Source of the DNA: Rhodococcus antarcticus
Lineage (GTDB): Bacteria; Actinomycetota; Actinomycetes; Mycobacteriales; Mycobacteriaceae
Reading direction: 5' to 3'
Assembly (NCBI RefSeq): GCF_026153295.1
Contig: NZ_CP110615.1
Coordinates: forward strand, 868,001 to 932,000
Length of the DNA: 64,000 bases
Below the pieces are notes generated by a model. It saw only the letters and a program-made list of their open reading frames with translations, was not told the DNA's origin and did not search any database. Position numbers and translations under genes: made by a program. This document shows, piece by piece, positions 1 through 7,958 of this stretch. The stretch's first letter is position 1; every line of letters begins with the position of its first letter.

Positions 1-81
1 CCGCGGTGGCGATCACCGCCGGAGAGGGGCCGGTCCGCCCGCGGGCCTCGACGGGCCCGGGGTCCGGGGGAGCCGTCACGG

Positions 82-318
82 TCACGACAAGTTGACGACC
101 GGACAGGTGAGCGTGCGGGTGATGCCCGCCACGCCCTGCACGCGCGCCACCACGAGCTGACCGAGCTCGTCGACCGTCGCGGCGTCGGCGCGGACGATCA
201 CGTCGTAGGGCCCGGTCACGTCCTCGGAGGAGGACACCCCGGGGATCCGGCCGATCTCCGACGCGACGGCGGCGGCCTTGCCGACCTCGGTCTGGACCAG
301 GATGTATGCCTGCACCAC
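82..318 (-). CDS. Stand-alone Lrp/AsnC ligand-binding (RAM) domain protein
   Basis: This is a protein of about 78 residues that consists only of the Lrp/AsnC C-terminal ligand-binding fold; there is no helix-turn-helix in front of it. It begins VQAYILVQTEVG and contains the turn VTGPYDVIVR, the glycine-bearing segment that shapes the amino-acid pocket at the dimer interface in this family. I chose GTG at 318 because AGAGAAGAGG lies just upstream; the GTG at 348 would add ten unconserved residues. It is divergent from thiL. A role as a ligand sensor or oligomerisation partner of a full-length Lrp protein is inference. Confidence 0.85.
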   Translation of the reverse strand: MVQAYILVQTEVGKAAAVASEIGRIPGVSSSEDVTGPYDVIVRADAATVDELGQLVVARVQGVAGITRTLTCPVVNLS

Positions 319-474
319 GGCGTGCCTCTTCTCTGCGACGGTCACCACCGGGGTAGGAACGACACGTCCGGCGGCGCTGTCTCGACTGCGGCGACCGGGG
401 TGGAAACCCCGACCGACCCGTCAACCTACTCGTCCCGCTCCGGCCCACCACCCGCCCGCACCGCCCGCACCCAC

Positions 475-488
475 GGAGGCCCCCGATC
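475..488 (+). other. Shine-Dalgarno plus possible non-canonical ATC start of thiL
   Basis: GGAGG at 475-479 is followed after 6 nt by ATC at 486-488, which is in frame with thiL. Reading from it adds 20 residues, and the last ten or so ([10 protein letters not shown]) resemble the N-terminus of ThiL proteins, in which an LGE-like motif precedes the first helix. No ATG, GTG or TTG lies in frame between here and GTG 546. The ATC start is an inference from homology and spacing. Confidence 0.35.
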
Positions 489-545
489 CCCTCGTCACCG
501 CCGCCCCCAGCCCCGGGAACAGTCGCCGAGATCGGCGAGCACGGG

Positions 546-1466
546 GTGATCGCCCGGGCCACCGCCCACCGGACCCAGCCCGCCACCACCCTGCTCGGCC
601 CCGGTGACGACGCGGCCGTGGTCTCCGCCCCGGACGGCCGCACCGTCGTGACCACCGACGTGCTCGTCGAGGGGGTCCACTTCCGCCTGGACTGGTCCAC
701 CGCCGAGCAGGTGGGGCGCAAGGCGGTGGCCCAGAACTTGGCCGACGTGGTCGCGATGGGGGCGGTCCCCACCGCGCTCCTGGTCGGCCTCGCCTGTCCC
801 GGGTCCACCCCGGTGGAGGTCGTCGACGGACTGACCACCGGCCTGTGGGACGAGGCGGCGAAGGTGGGTGCCGGCATCGTCGGAGGTGACGTGGTGCGCG
901 CCGAGCAGGTGGTGGTGTCGGTGACCGCGCTGGGCGACCTGCAGGGCCGTGAGCCGGTGCTGCGCTCCGGTGCCCGTCCCGGTGACGTGGTGGCCGTGGC
1001 GGGGCGGCTGGGCTGGTCGGCGGCGGGGCTCGCGGTGCTGAGCCGGGGGTTCCGGGCGCCTGCCGCCGTGGTCTCGGCCCACCGGGTGCCCGAGCCGCCG
1101 TACGCGCTGGGCCTGGCCGGCGCCAGGGCCGGGGCGTCGGCGATGACCGACGTCTCCGACGGCCTGCTGGCCGACCTGGGCCAGCTCGCCGAGGCCTCCG
1201 GCGTGTCGGCCGACCTGGACCGGGTGGCGCTCACCCCGGCCGCCAAGCTGGTCGAGGTGGGCTCCGCGCTGGGCGTCGACCCGTGGACCTGGGTGCTCAC
1301 CGGTGGGGAGGACCACGCCTTCCTGGCCACCTTCGGGCCCCGGCGCACGCTGCCGGCGGGCTGGACCGTCATCGGGACGGTCGGTGAGGGGTCGGGGGTC
1401 ACCGTGGACGGCGTGGACTGGGACCCGGAGAACGGCCCCACCGGGTGGACGGCCTTCGGACGGTGA
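546..1466 (+). CDS. thiL: Thiamine-monophosphate kinase
   Basis: ThiL phosphorylates thiamine monophosphate with ATP to give the cofactor thiamine diphosphate, a cytosolic last step of thiamine synthesis. The PurM/ThiL fold shows GPGDDA near residues 18-23, [11 protein letters not shown] near 36-46, VGGDVV near 115, TDVSDGL near 200 and TGGEDHAFL near 250, all of which form the ATP and Mg sites. GTG 546 is the first canonical in-frame start, but it falls inside the conserved N-terminus, so the true start is probably upstream (see 475-488). The stop overlaps the GTG of the following acetyltransferase gene, which suggests translational coupling. Identity is clear; only the start is in doubt. 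Confidence 0.95.
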   Translation: MIARATAHRTQPATTLLGPGDDAAVVSAPDGRTVVTTDVLVEGVHFRLDWSTAEQVGRKAVAQNLADVVAMGAVPTALLVGLACPGSTPVEVVDGLTTGLWDEAAKVGAGIVGGDVVRAEQVVVSVTALGDLQGREPVLRSGARPGDVVAVAGRLGWSAAGLAVLSRGFRAPAAVVSAHRVPEPPYALGLAGARAGASAMTDVSDGLLADLGQLAEASGVSADLDRVALTPAAKLVEVGSALGVDPWTWVLTGGEDHAFLATFGPRRTLPAGWTVIGTVGEGSGVTVDGVDWDPENGPTGWTAFGR

Positions 1467-1966
1467 GCGGCTGGACGCTGGAGCCGGTGCGCTACGACCA
1501 CCCGGAGGTCGCGCTGCTCGTCGACGCCGTCCAGGCGGAGTACGTGCGGCGCTACGGGACGGGCGACGACACGGTGCTGACCCCGGCGGACTTCGCCGCC
1601 GGCCGCGGGGTGTTCCTGCTGGGGTGCCTGGACGGCGTTCCCGTCGCGATGGGCGGCTGGCGGTCCCGGGACGCCGAGCGGGGCGAACCCGGGCTGGCCG
1701 ACGGTGACGCCGAGCTCAAGCGGATGCACGTGGTCGCGGCGGCGCAGCGTCGAGGGCTCGCGCGGCTCCTGCTCGCGGAGCTGGAGGCCTCGGCGGCGGC
1801 CGCGGGACGTCGTCGGGTGGTGCTGGAGACCGGCACGGAGCAGCCGGAGGCGATCGCGCTCTACCTGTCCTCCGGGTACGCGCCCACCGAGAAGTTCGGC
1901 CTCTACCGGTTCGAGGCGTCCTCGCGCTGCCTCGCCAAGAACCTGGGCGAGCCGCTGCCCGGCTAG
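1463..1966 (+). CDS. GNAT-family N-acetyltransferase
   Basis: A 167-residue single-domain GNAT protein. The acetyl-CoA binding motif A is visible as ELKRMHVVAAAQRRGLARLL (near residues 85-105), followed by the motif B region with LYLSSGYAPTEKFGLYRF. The acceptor substrate cannot be read from the sequence. GTG at 1463 is chosen because it overlaps the thiL stop as GTGA; an in-frame GTG at 1445 lies inside thiL. Coupling to thiL suggests co-expression but not necessarily a role in thiamine metabolism. Its TAG stop is built into the predicted -10 of the next gene. Confidence 0.85.
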   Translation: MSGWTLEPVRYDHPEVALLVDAVQAEYVRRYGTGDDTVLTPADFAAGRGVFLLGCLDGVPVAMGGWRSRDAERGEPGLADGDAELKRMHVVAAAQRRGLARLLLAELEASAAAAGRRRVVLETGTEQPEAIALYLSSGYAPTEKFGLYRFEASSRCLAKNLGEPLPG

Positions 1967-1969
1967 GTT
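1964..1969 (+). promoter_or_regulatory. -10 element TAGGTT of a leaderless promoter
   Basis: TAGGTT ends 7 nt before the ATG at 1977, and its first three bases are the stop codon of the preceding gene. No Shine-Dalgarno precedes the ATG. The spacing predicts transcription starting at the initiation codon. Confidence 0.55.
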
Positions 1970-1976
1970 CGCCCGC

Positions 1977-2498
1977 ATGGCCCTCTACGCGCTCGGCGAC
2001 GTGGTCCCCACCGTCCACCCCGACGCCTTCGTGCACCCGGACGCGACCGTGATCGGCGACGTCACCCTGGCCGCGGGGGTGAGCGTGTGGCCGCACGCGG
2101 TGCTGCGCGGGGACTACGGGCGCATCACCGTGGGGGAGCGCACCTCGGTCCAGGACGGCACCGTGCTGCACTGCACGGAGTGGCACCCCACCGTGGTCGG
2201 GGCCGACTGCGTGCTCGGGCACAACGTGCACGTGGAGGGCGCCACCATCGGCGACGGCTGCCTGATCGCCTCCGGGTCGGTGGTGCTCAACGGCTCCGTG
2301 GTCGGCGATGGTGCGGTGGTCGGTGCGGGCGCGGTGGTGAGCTTCAACGGCGTGGTGCCGGCCCGGTCGATGGCCCTCGGGGTCCCGGCCCGGATCCGCG
2401 AGGGCCACGAGGTGCCGGCGGGGTCCACCCTGGCCATCGTGGAGAAGTACCTGGAGAACATCACCCGCTACCGCAGCGAGCTCCGCCGGTTGGACTGA
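1977..2498 (+). CDS. Gamma-class carbonic anhydrase / hexapeptide-repeat protein
   Basis: A 173-residue left-handed beta-helix protein with repeated [LIV]-G-x4 hexapeptides, for example DATVIGDVTLAAGVSVWPH and GATIGDGCLIASGSVVLNG. It belongs to the PaaY/YrdA gamma carbonic anhydrase-like family, trimeric enzymes that hydrate CO2 with a metal held by histidines from adjacent subunits. Candidate ligands are His65 and His82. The third position reads GHNVHVEG, so the usual HG pair is shifted and His85 may serve instead. Activity is therefore probable but not certain. The ATG at 1977 starts directly at the family N-terminus (MALYALGD). Confidence 0.88.
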   Translation: MALYALGDVVPTVHPDAFVHPDATVIGDVTLAAGVSVWPHAVLRGDYGRITVGERTSVQDGTVLHCTEWHPTVVGADCVLGHNVHVEGATIGDGCLIASGSVVLNGSVVGDGAVVGAGAVVSFNGVVPARSMALGVPARIREGHEVPAGSTLAIVEKYLENITRYRSELRRLD

Positions 2499-2510
2499 CC
2501 CACTCTGTTT

Positions 2511-2574
2511 CGCCAAGTGCGGGCTTGTGGTCGTCATTCGGATCGGGATGACCGCCATAAGCCCGCACTTGGCG
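2511..2574. repeat. 64-nt near-perfect palindrome (hairpin element)
   Basis: The arms CGCCAAGTGCGGGCTT (2511-2526) and AAGCCCGCACTTGGCG (2559-2574) are perfect 16-bp inverted copies. Pairing continues inward through 2527-2536 against 2549-2558 with one mismatch and two G-T wobbles, leaving a small loop near 2541-2544. It lies between two genes read in the same direction, so it could end the upstream transcript, but it has no T tract and is far longer than a normal terminator. It looks like a mobile or REP-like palindrome. Confidence 0.8.
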
Positions 2575-2595
2575 GTGGTCCGCCCGCGCGACCGA

Positions 2596-2601
2596 TAGCG
2601 T
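2596..2601 (+). promoter_or_regulatory. -10 element TAGCGT upstream of ung
   Basis: TAGCGT is followed after 8 nt by the GTG at 2610, with no Shine-Dalgarno. This matches the leaderless arrangement seen repeatedly in the window. Confidence 0.5.
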
Positions 2602-2609
2602 GGCGGCTC

Positions 2610-3287
2610 GTGGCTGGACGACCGTTGACCGAGGTGGTGGAGGCCGGCTGGGCCCGTGCGCTGGAGCCCGTGGCCGAGCAGGTGACGGCGATGGGGGAGT
2701 TCCTCCGCGCCGAGGTCGCAGCGGGGCGCACCTACCTGCCGCCCGGTGCCGCGGTGCTGCGGGCCTTCCAGCAGCCCTTCGACGCGGTGCGCGTGCTGGT
2801 CGTGGGCCAGGACCCCTACCCGACCCCCGGGCACGCCGTCGGACTGAGCTTCTCGGTCGCGCCGGACACGCGCCCGGTGCCCCGCAGCCTGGCGAACATC
2901 TTCCGCGAGTACAGCGACGACCTCGGCCACCCGACGCCGTCCTCGGGTGACCTCACCCCGTGGACCGAGCAGGGCGTGCTGCTGCTGAACCGGGTGCTGA
3001 CCGTGCGGCCGGGCGAGCCCGCGAGCCACCGCGGCCAGGGCTGGGAGGCGGTCACCGAGCAGGCCATCCGTGCTCTGGTCGACCGGCCTGATCCGCTGGT
3101 GGCGGTGCTCTGGGGCAAGGACGCCGGCACCCTGGGTCCGCTGCTGGAGGACGTGCCGATCATCGCCTCCGCGCACCCGTCGCCGATGTCGGCCGACCGC
3201 GGGTTCTTCGGGTCGAAGCCGTTCAGCCGCGTGAACGCCGAGCTGGAGGACCTGGGCGACGAGCCGGTGGACTGGCGCCTGCCCTGA
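2610..3287 (+). CDS. ung: Uracil-DNA glycosylase (family 1)
   Basis: Ung removes uracil from DNA to begin base-excision repair. The 225-residue protein has the water-activating motif [13 protein letters not shown] (Asp68), the uracil-stacking region [17 protein letters not shown], and the Leu-intercalation loop [16 protein letters not shown] with its catalytic His near residue 189. Length and the N-terminal block [12 protein letters not shown] match actinobacterial Ung. GTG 2610 gives the family start; earlier in-frame codons would read through the upstream palindrome. It is monocistronic, bounded by the palindrome at 2511-2574 and the hairpin at 3347-3383. Confidence 0.97.
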   Translation: MAGRPLTEVVEAGWARALEPVAEQVTAMGEFLRAEVAAGRTYLPPGAAVLRAFQQPFDAVRVLVVGQDPYPTPGHAVGLSFSVAPDTRPVPRSLANIFREYSDDLGHPTPSSGDLTPWTEQGVLLLNRVLTVRPGEPASHRGQGWEAVTEQAIRALVDRPDPLVAVLWGKDAGTLGPLLEDVPIIASAHPSPMSADRGFFGSKPFSRVNAELEDLGDEPVDWRLP

Positions 3288-3346
3288 GGCGCTGGACCAC
3301 CCGCCCCACCGGCTCGTCCGGGGCGCCGAAAACGGCTCCGGACGCA

Positions 3347-3383
3347 CGAGAGCCCCGCATCCACCAGGGGTGCGGGGCTCTCG
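3347..3383. terminator. Bidirectional terminator hairpin between ung and rpmB
   Basis: CGAGAGCCCCGCA (3347-3359) and TGCGGGGCTCTCG (3371-3383) form a perfect 13-bp stem with an 11-nt loop. It sits between the convergent genes ung and rpmB, 10 bp past the rpmB stop, and can serve both strands. Confidence 0.8.
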
Positions 3384-3393
3384 GGAGACGAGC

Positions 3394-3585
3394 TCAGGCG
3401 CGCGTGACCTTGCCGGCCTTGAGGCAGGAGGTGCACACGTTCAGGCGCTTGCGGTGGCCGGGGGAGACCTCGGCGCGCACCGTCTGGATGTTCGGGTCCC
3501 AGCGGCGCTTGGTCCGCCGGTGCGAGTGGGAGACCGACATGCCGAAGCCGGGTCCCTTGGCGCAGACGTCGCAGACGGCAGCCAT
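3394..3585 (-). CDS. rpmB: 50S ribosomal protein bL28
   Basis: A 63-residue L28 with the typical basic core [12 protein letters not shown] and a full zinc knuckle: Cys5-x2-Cys8 and Cys51-x2-Cys54. This is the zinc-binding (C+) form, which in Actinobacteria usually coexists with a zinc-free paralogue expressed under zinc starvation. TAGGAG lies 8 nt before the ATG on the minus strand. It is transcribed divergently from the DAK2 gene and ends at the strong hairpin at 3347-3383. Confidence 0.97.
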   Translation of the reverse strand: MAAVCDVCAKGPGFGMSVSHSHRRTKRRWDPNIQTVRAEVSPGHRKRLNVCTSCLKAGKVTRA

Positions 3586-3764
3586 GTGTCGAACTCCTAG
3601 CGTGTGGTGAGCGGATCAGGGGTGGCGCGGCGACGAGCAGCCGTGCGCAACCCTGGAAGAGTAACCGTCGCGGACGCGTGGCCCAAACCGGCGTCCACGC
3701 CCCGGGCCCGTCGGTCCCCGCCGATACCCTGCGTCGGACGCACCGAGAAGGGGAGGACGCCGCC

Positions 3765-5336
3765 GTGCTGCACGTGCTCGACGCCGACGCCGTGCTCCGG
3801 TGGGCCGAGCAGAGCGTGGTGGTCCTCGCCGCGCACCGGTCCGAGGTGGACCGGCTGAACGTCTTCCCGGTGCCGGACGCGGACACCGGGAGCAACCTCC
3901 TCGCCACCAGCACGGCGGCCCTGGCCGGCTTGCTCCAGGTCCCCGAGCCGCGCACCGCTGCGACGGCCGCGGCGGGCTGGGCCCACGGGGCGGTGCTCGG
4001 GGCGAGGGGGAACTCCGGACTCATCCTGGCCCAGGTCCTCGTCGGCATCGCGGAGACGCTGGCCGACGCCGGTCCGTGCACCGGCCCGGTGCTCGCGGCC
4101 GCGCTCGCCCGCGCCGACGTCCTGGCCACCGCCGCGGTCAGCGAGCCCGCCCCGGGCACCGTGCTCACCGTGCTGCACCTCGTGGCCTCGGTGGCCGGGT
4201 CCGCGGCCGGCGCCGACCTCGCGTACGTGACCAGGGGGGCCTGCGCAGCCGCGGGCACCGCGGTGGCCGACACCACCGGTCAGCTGCCCGAGCTCGCGGC
4301 GGCCGGGGTGGTGGACGCTGGAGCGAGGGGACTGGAGCTCGTCCTGGCGGCCCTGCTCTCGGTGGTCGCCGACGCACCCCTCCCGGTGCCGGCCGATCCC
4401 GCGACCGCCCTCCGCCCCACCCCGGTCGCAGCGGTCGGGTACGAGGTGGTCTACCTCCTCTCCGACACCGACCCGCCCCGGGTTGCGGTGCTGCGCGCGG
4501 CCCTCGACTCGCTCGGCGACTCGGTGGTGCTGGCCGGCGACCCGTCGACCACGGTCACCGTCCACGTGCACGCCCGGGACGCGGGGGCGGCGCTCGAGGC
4601 GGGTCTGGCCGCCGGTCGCCCGCACCGCATCACGGTCGAGGTGCTCGCCGCGGTGCCGGCCGTCACCGTCGGCGGGGCCCGCCGGGCGGTCCTGTCCCTC
4701 GTGGTCGGGGCCGCCACCGCCGCGCTCGTGGCGGGCGAGGGCTCGGCCGTGCTGCGCGTGGACTCCGCCGTGGGTGCGCTCGGGGCCGTCCGGGCCGCGA
4801 TCGCCGCCACGGGGGCCGAGCGCGTCACCCTGCTGCCGAACGGGGCGGTGGATCGCGACGTCGTGACCGAGGCGGTGGCCGCCGCGCGGGACGCGGGTCA
4901 GCGCGTCACGGTGGTGCCGACCGCCTCGGCCGTGCAGGGCCTGGCTGCCCTGGCGGTGCACGACCCCACCCGGGATGACTCCGACGACGTGGTCGCCATG
5001 GCCGAGGCCGCGGCGGCCACCCGTCGGGGTTCGGTGCACGTGGCGACCGGACGCGGTCTCACGTGGGTGGGGCAGTGCGAGCCGGGTGACGTGCTCGCCC
5101 TGGTCGACGACGACGTGGCGCTCATCGAGAGCGACCAGGGTGCGGCGTGCGAGCGCCTGCTGGACCGGATGCTGGGTGGGGGCGGCGAGCTGGTCACGGT
5201 GCTGACCGGGGTGCAGGCCGAGCCCGGGCTCGCCGAGCGGCTCGAGGAGCACGTGCGCTCGGAGCACCGCGGGGTCGACGTGGTGGTCTACCCGTGCGAC
5301 CTCGCGGACGTGGTGCTCGTGCTGGGGGTGGAGTAG
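3765..5336 (+). CDS. DAK2-domain protein (FakA/YloV-like kinase)
   Basis: A 523-residue protein of the DhaL/FakA family. The N-terminal DAK2 domain has NVFPVPDADTGSNL, the Mg-nucleotide loop, and HGAVLGARGNSGLILAQ, the helix that caps the ATP. The C-terminal half resembles the middle and FakB-interacting parts of FakA, which phosphorylates fatty acids bound to a FakB/DegV partner. No fakB lies nearby, so fatty-acid kinase activity is inferred from family only. GTG 3765 follows AAGGGGAGG at 3748-3756; the longer frame back to 3678 lacks a ribosome site. Its stop overlaps the recG GTG, so the two are coupled as in mycobacteria. Confidence 0.88.
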   Translation: MLHVLDADAVLRWAEQSVVVLAAHRSEVDRLNVFPVPDADTGSNLLATSTAALAGLLQVPEPRTAATAAAGWAHGAVLGARGNSGLILAQVLVGIAETLADAGPCTGPVLAAALARADVLATAAVSEPAPGTVLTVLHLVASVAGSAAGADLAYVTRGACAAAGTAVADTTGQLPELAAAGVVDAGARGLELVLAALLSVVADAPLPVPADPATALRPTPVAAVGYEVVYLLSDTDPPRVAVLRAALDSLGDSVVLAGDPSTTVTVHVHARDAGAALEAGLAAGRPHRITVEVLAAVPAVTVGGARRAVLSLVVGAATAALVAGEGSAVLRVDSAVGALGAVRAAIAATGAERVTLLPNGAVDRDVVTEAVAAARDAGQRVTVVPTASAVQGLAALAVHDPTRDDSDDVVAMAEAAAATRRGSVHVATGRGLTWVGQCEPGDVLALVDDDVALIESDQGAACERLLDRMLGGGGELVTVLTGVQAEPGLAERLEEHVRSEHRGVDVVVYPCDLADVVLVLGVE

Positions 5337-7510
5337 TGGCCGCCCTCGCCGACGGGCTGGAGGGGGTGGTCGGGGCGAAGGCCGCGAAGGCGCTGTCCAC
5401 CGCGCTGGACCTGCAGACGGTGGGCGACCTGCTGCGGCACTACCCCCGCCGCTACGTCGAGCGCGGGAAGATGACCGTGCTGGGCGGTCTCGAGGTCGAC
5501 GAGCACGTCACGGTGCTGGCTCGCGTCGCGACGATCACCAGCCGCCGGATGCAGAACAGGCCGGGCACCATCCAGGAGCTGGTCATCACGGACGGCCGCG
5601 GGGAGCTGCGGTGCACGTTCTTCTCCCGTCCCTACCTGCTGCAGCAGCTGCCTGCGGGCACCGAGGCGCTCTTCGCCGGCCAGGTCAGCCAGTACCGACG
5701 CACCCTTCAGCTCACCCACCCGGACTTCCGCGTGCTTCCCGGGCACGACGACGCCCCGGACGCCGCCACCGCCGCGGAGATCGCCGACTTCGCCCGCCCG
5801 CTCATCTCGATCTACCCGGCCACGGCGAAGCTGCCGTCCTGGGACGTCTCGGCCTGCGTGCGCCAGGTGCTCGCCGTCCTGGACCCGCAGGACGACCCGC
5901 TGCCGGCCGCCCTGCGCGCGGAGCTCGGGCTCGTCGGTCTGGAGGCGGCCCTGCGGGGGGTGCACCGGCCGGACCGGCTGGAGGACGTGGAGGCGGCCAG
6001 CGAGCGGCTGCGCTTCGACGAGGCGATGGCCCTGCAGCTCGTCCTCGCCCAGCGCCGCCACGCCGACTCGGTACGCGTGGCCCCGGCCTGCCCGCCGGTC
6101 GCCGACGGGGTCGCCGCCGCGTTCGAGCACGCACTGCCCTTCCCGCTGACCGACGGCCAGCTCACCGTCGGCGCCGAGCTGAGCGCCGACCTGTCCCGCA
6201 CCCGGCCGATGAGCCGGCTCCTGCAGGGCGAGGTGGGCTCGGGCAAGACGGTGGTGGCGCTGCGCGCGATGCTGGCGGTGGTCGACGCCGGCCGACAGGC
6301 CGCGATGCTGGCCCCCACCGAGGTGCTCGCCGCCCAGCACGCCCGGTCGCTGCGCGCGATGCTGGGCCCGCTGGGCCGGGCGGGCGAGCTCGACGGGGCG
6401 GAGCGGGCCACCCGGGTCACCCTGCTCACCGGGTCCATGCCCACCGCGGCCAAGCGGCAGGCGCTGCTGGACATCGTGACCGGGGACGCCGGCATCGTCA
6501 TCGGCACCCACGCCCTGATCCAGGACAGGGTGTCCTTCCTCGACCTGGGCCTGGTCGTGGTCGACGAGCAGCACCGCTTCGGCGTGGAGCAGCGCGACCG
6601 GTTGCGCGACCGGGGCCGGGACGGCGCCACCCCGCACCTGCTGGTCATGACGGCCACGCCCATCCCGCGGACCGTGGCCATGACCGTCTTCGGCGACCTC
6701 GAGGTGTCGACCCTGCGCGAGCTGCCGCGCGGACGGGCACCCATCGCCAGCTCGGTCGTGCCGGTGGCCGAGAAGCCGGCCTGGCTGGACCGCGCCTGGG
6801 CCCGCATCACCGAGGAGGTGGCCGCGGGGCGACAGGCGTACGTGGTGTGCAGCCGGATCGGGGCCGACGACCCGCAGGAGGAGGCGGAGAACGAGAGCCC
6901 CACCCGGCCGGTGCTCGAGCTGGCCGAGGAGCTGGCCGCCGGCCCCCTGGCGCACCTGCGGCTGGAGGTGCTGCACGGGCGGATGCCGGGCGAGGAGAAG
7001 GACGCGGTGATGCAGGCCTTCGCCGCCGGGGAGATCGACGTGCTCGTGGCCACCACCGTCATCGAGGTCGGGGTGGACGTCCCGAACGCCACGACCATGG
7101 TGGTGATGGACGCCGAGCGCTTCGGGGTCAGCCAGCTGCACCAGCTGCGCGGGCGGGTGGGTCGTGGTGGGCACGCGGGGCTCTGCCTGCTGCACACCAC
7201 GTCCCCGGCCGGCGCAGCGAGCCGGGAGCGGCTGGCCGCGGTGGCCGCGACCTCGGACGGCTTCTCCCTCGCCCAGCTCGACCTGGCGCAGCGCCGGGAG
7301 GGTGACGTGCTCGGGGTGGCGCAGTCCGGCACCCGCTCCACCCTGCGGATGCTGAGCCTGCTGCGCGACGGTGACGTCATCGCCAGCGCCCGGGTGCAGG
7401 CCGCGCTGGTGGTGGACGCCGACCCCACGCTCGCGCTGCACCCGGGGCTCGCCGGCATGGTCACCTCGGCCCTGGACGGCGACCGGGTGGACTACCTCGA
7501 GAAGGCCTGA
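5336..7510 (+). CDS. recG: ATP-dependent DNA helicase RecG
   Basis: RecG rewinds stalled replication forks and migrates branched DNA. The 724-residue protein shows the N-terminal wedge/OB domain (with ARVATITSRRMQ near 62-75), Walker A GEVGSGKT near residue 299, the DExH box DEQH near 408-411 followed by RFGVEQR, TATPIPRT, and motif VI QLRGRVGRGG near 603. GTG 5336 overlaps the TAG stop of the DAK2 gene. Its stop at 7510 lies only 7 bp from the convergent stop of the 7518-7958 gene, so transcripts from both sides must meet here. Confidence 0.97.
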   Translation: MAALADGLEGVVGAKAAKALSTALDLQTVGDLLRHYPRRYVERGKMTVLGGLEVDEHVTVLARVATITSRRMQNRPGTIQELVITDGRGELRCTFFSRPYLLQQLPAGTEALFAGQVSQYRRTLQLTHPDFRVLPGHDDAPDAATAAEIADFARPLISIYPATAKLPSWDVSACVRQVLAVLDPQDDPLPAALRAELGLVGLEAALRGVHRPDRLEDVEAASERLRFDEAMALQLVLAQRRHADSVRVAPACPPVADGVAAAFEHALPFPLTDGQLTVGAELSADLSRTRPMSRLLQGEVGSGKTVVALRAMLAVVDAGRQAAMLAPTEVLAAQHARSLRAMLGPLGRAGELDGAERATRVTLLTGSMPTAAKRQALLDIVTGDAGIVIGTHALIQDRVSFLDLGLVVVDEQHRFGVEQRDRLRDRGRDGATPHLLVMTATPIPRTVAMTVFGDLEVSTLRELPRGRAPIASSVVPVAEKPAWLDRAWARITEEVAAGRQAYVVCSRIGADDPQEEAENESPTRPVLELAEELAAGPLAHLRLEVLHGRMPGEEKDAVMQAFAAGEIDVLVATTVIEVGVDVPNATTMVVMDAERFGVSQLHQLRGRVGRGGHAGLCLLHTTSPAGAASRERLAAVAATSDGFSLAQLDLAQRREGDVLGVAQSGTRSTLRMLSLLRDGDVIASARVQAALVVDADPTLALHPGLAGMVTSALDGDRVDYLEKA

Positions 7511-7517
7511 GCCCGGC

Positions 7518-7958
7518 TCAGGACAGCAGGACCACCAGCCCGACGGCCCCGCAGCACCCCGCCGCCGCCGCCGCGAGCAGCCCCACCCGGGCGGTCCTGG
7601 TGCGGACCCGCGCCGCGGCGGCGAGGAGCAGCAGGCCGGAGCCCAGCCCGAGCAGCAGGGCGGTGCCCGGGGGCGGCGCGGCCGGGGCGGGCACCACCTG
7701 CTCCACCGTGCGGGCGTCGTAGCGGCCGGGCAGCACCATGACCAGCGCGCCCGCGGCGTCGCGCTCCACCGACACCGTCGAGCCGGCGGCGGCGGCCGCG
7801 AGGATGTCGCGGTCCGACGGGGCGGGGACGATCTCGTCCGGAGCGGCGGCCACCACCTCGGCCCCCGGGGCGGACACCGCCGCCAGGATCGCCAGCGACC
7901 CCGTGCCCACCCCGCTGAGCAGCAGCACCACCACGACGAGGAGGTCGGATCGGGTCAC
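7518..7958 (-). CDS. Small membrane protein, last gene of the P450 cluster
   Basis: I do not recognise this 146-residue protein. It has an N-terminal membrane segment or signal anchor (about residues 5-28), a hydrophilic region of about 60 residues (with PGRYDARTVEQVV) and two more hydrophobic segments at the C-terminus (about 92-112 and 120-143). The GTG start overlaps the P450 stop as GTGA, so translation is coupled. The topology, N-terminal anchor plus outside loop plus C-terminal hairpin, is shared with the other small membrane proteins of the cluster. No function can be assigned. Confidence 0.75.
   Translation of the reverse strand: MTRSDLLVVVVLLLSGVGTGSLAILAAVSAPGAEVVAAAPDEIVPAPSDRDILAAAAAGSTVSVERDAAGALVMVLPGRYDARTVEQVVPAPAAPPPGTALLLGLGSGLLLLAAAARVRTRTARVGLLAAAAAGCCGAVGLVVLLS

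Noticed and set aside
3-95. Open frame at the left edge that could be the 3' end of a gene (possibly the DUF3515 gene found before thiL in relatives)
   Set aside because: About 30 low-complexity residues ending VTVTTS do not show any recognisable family motif.
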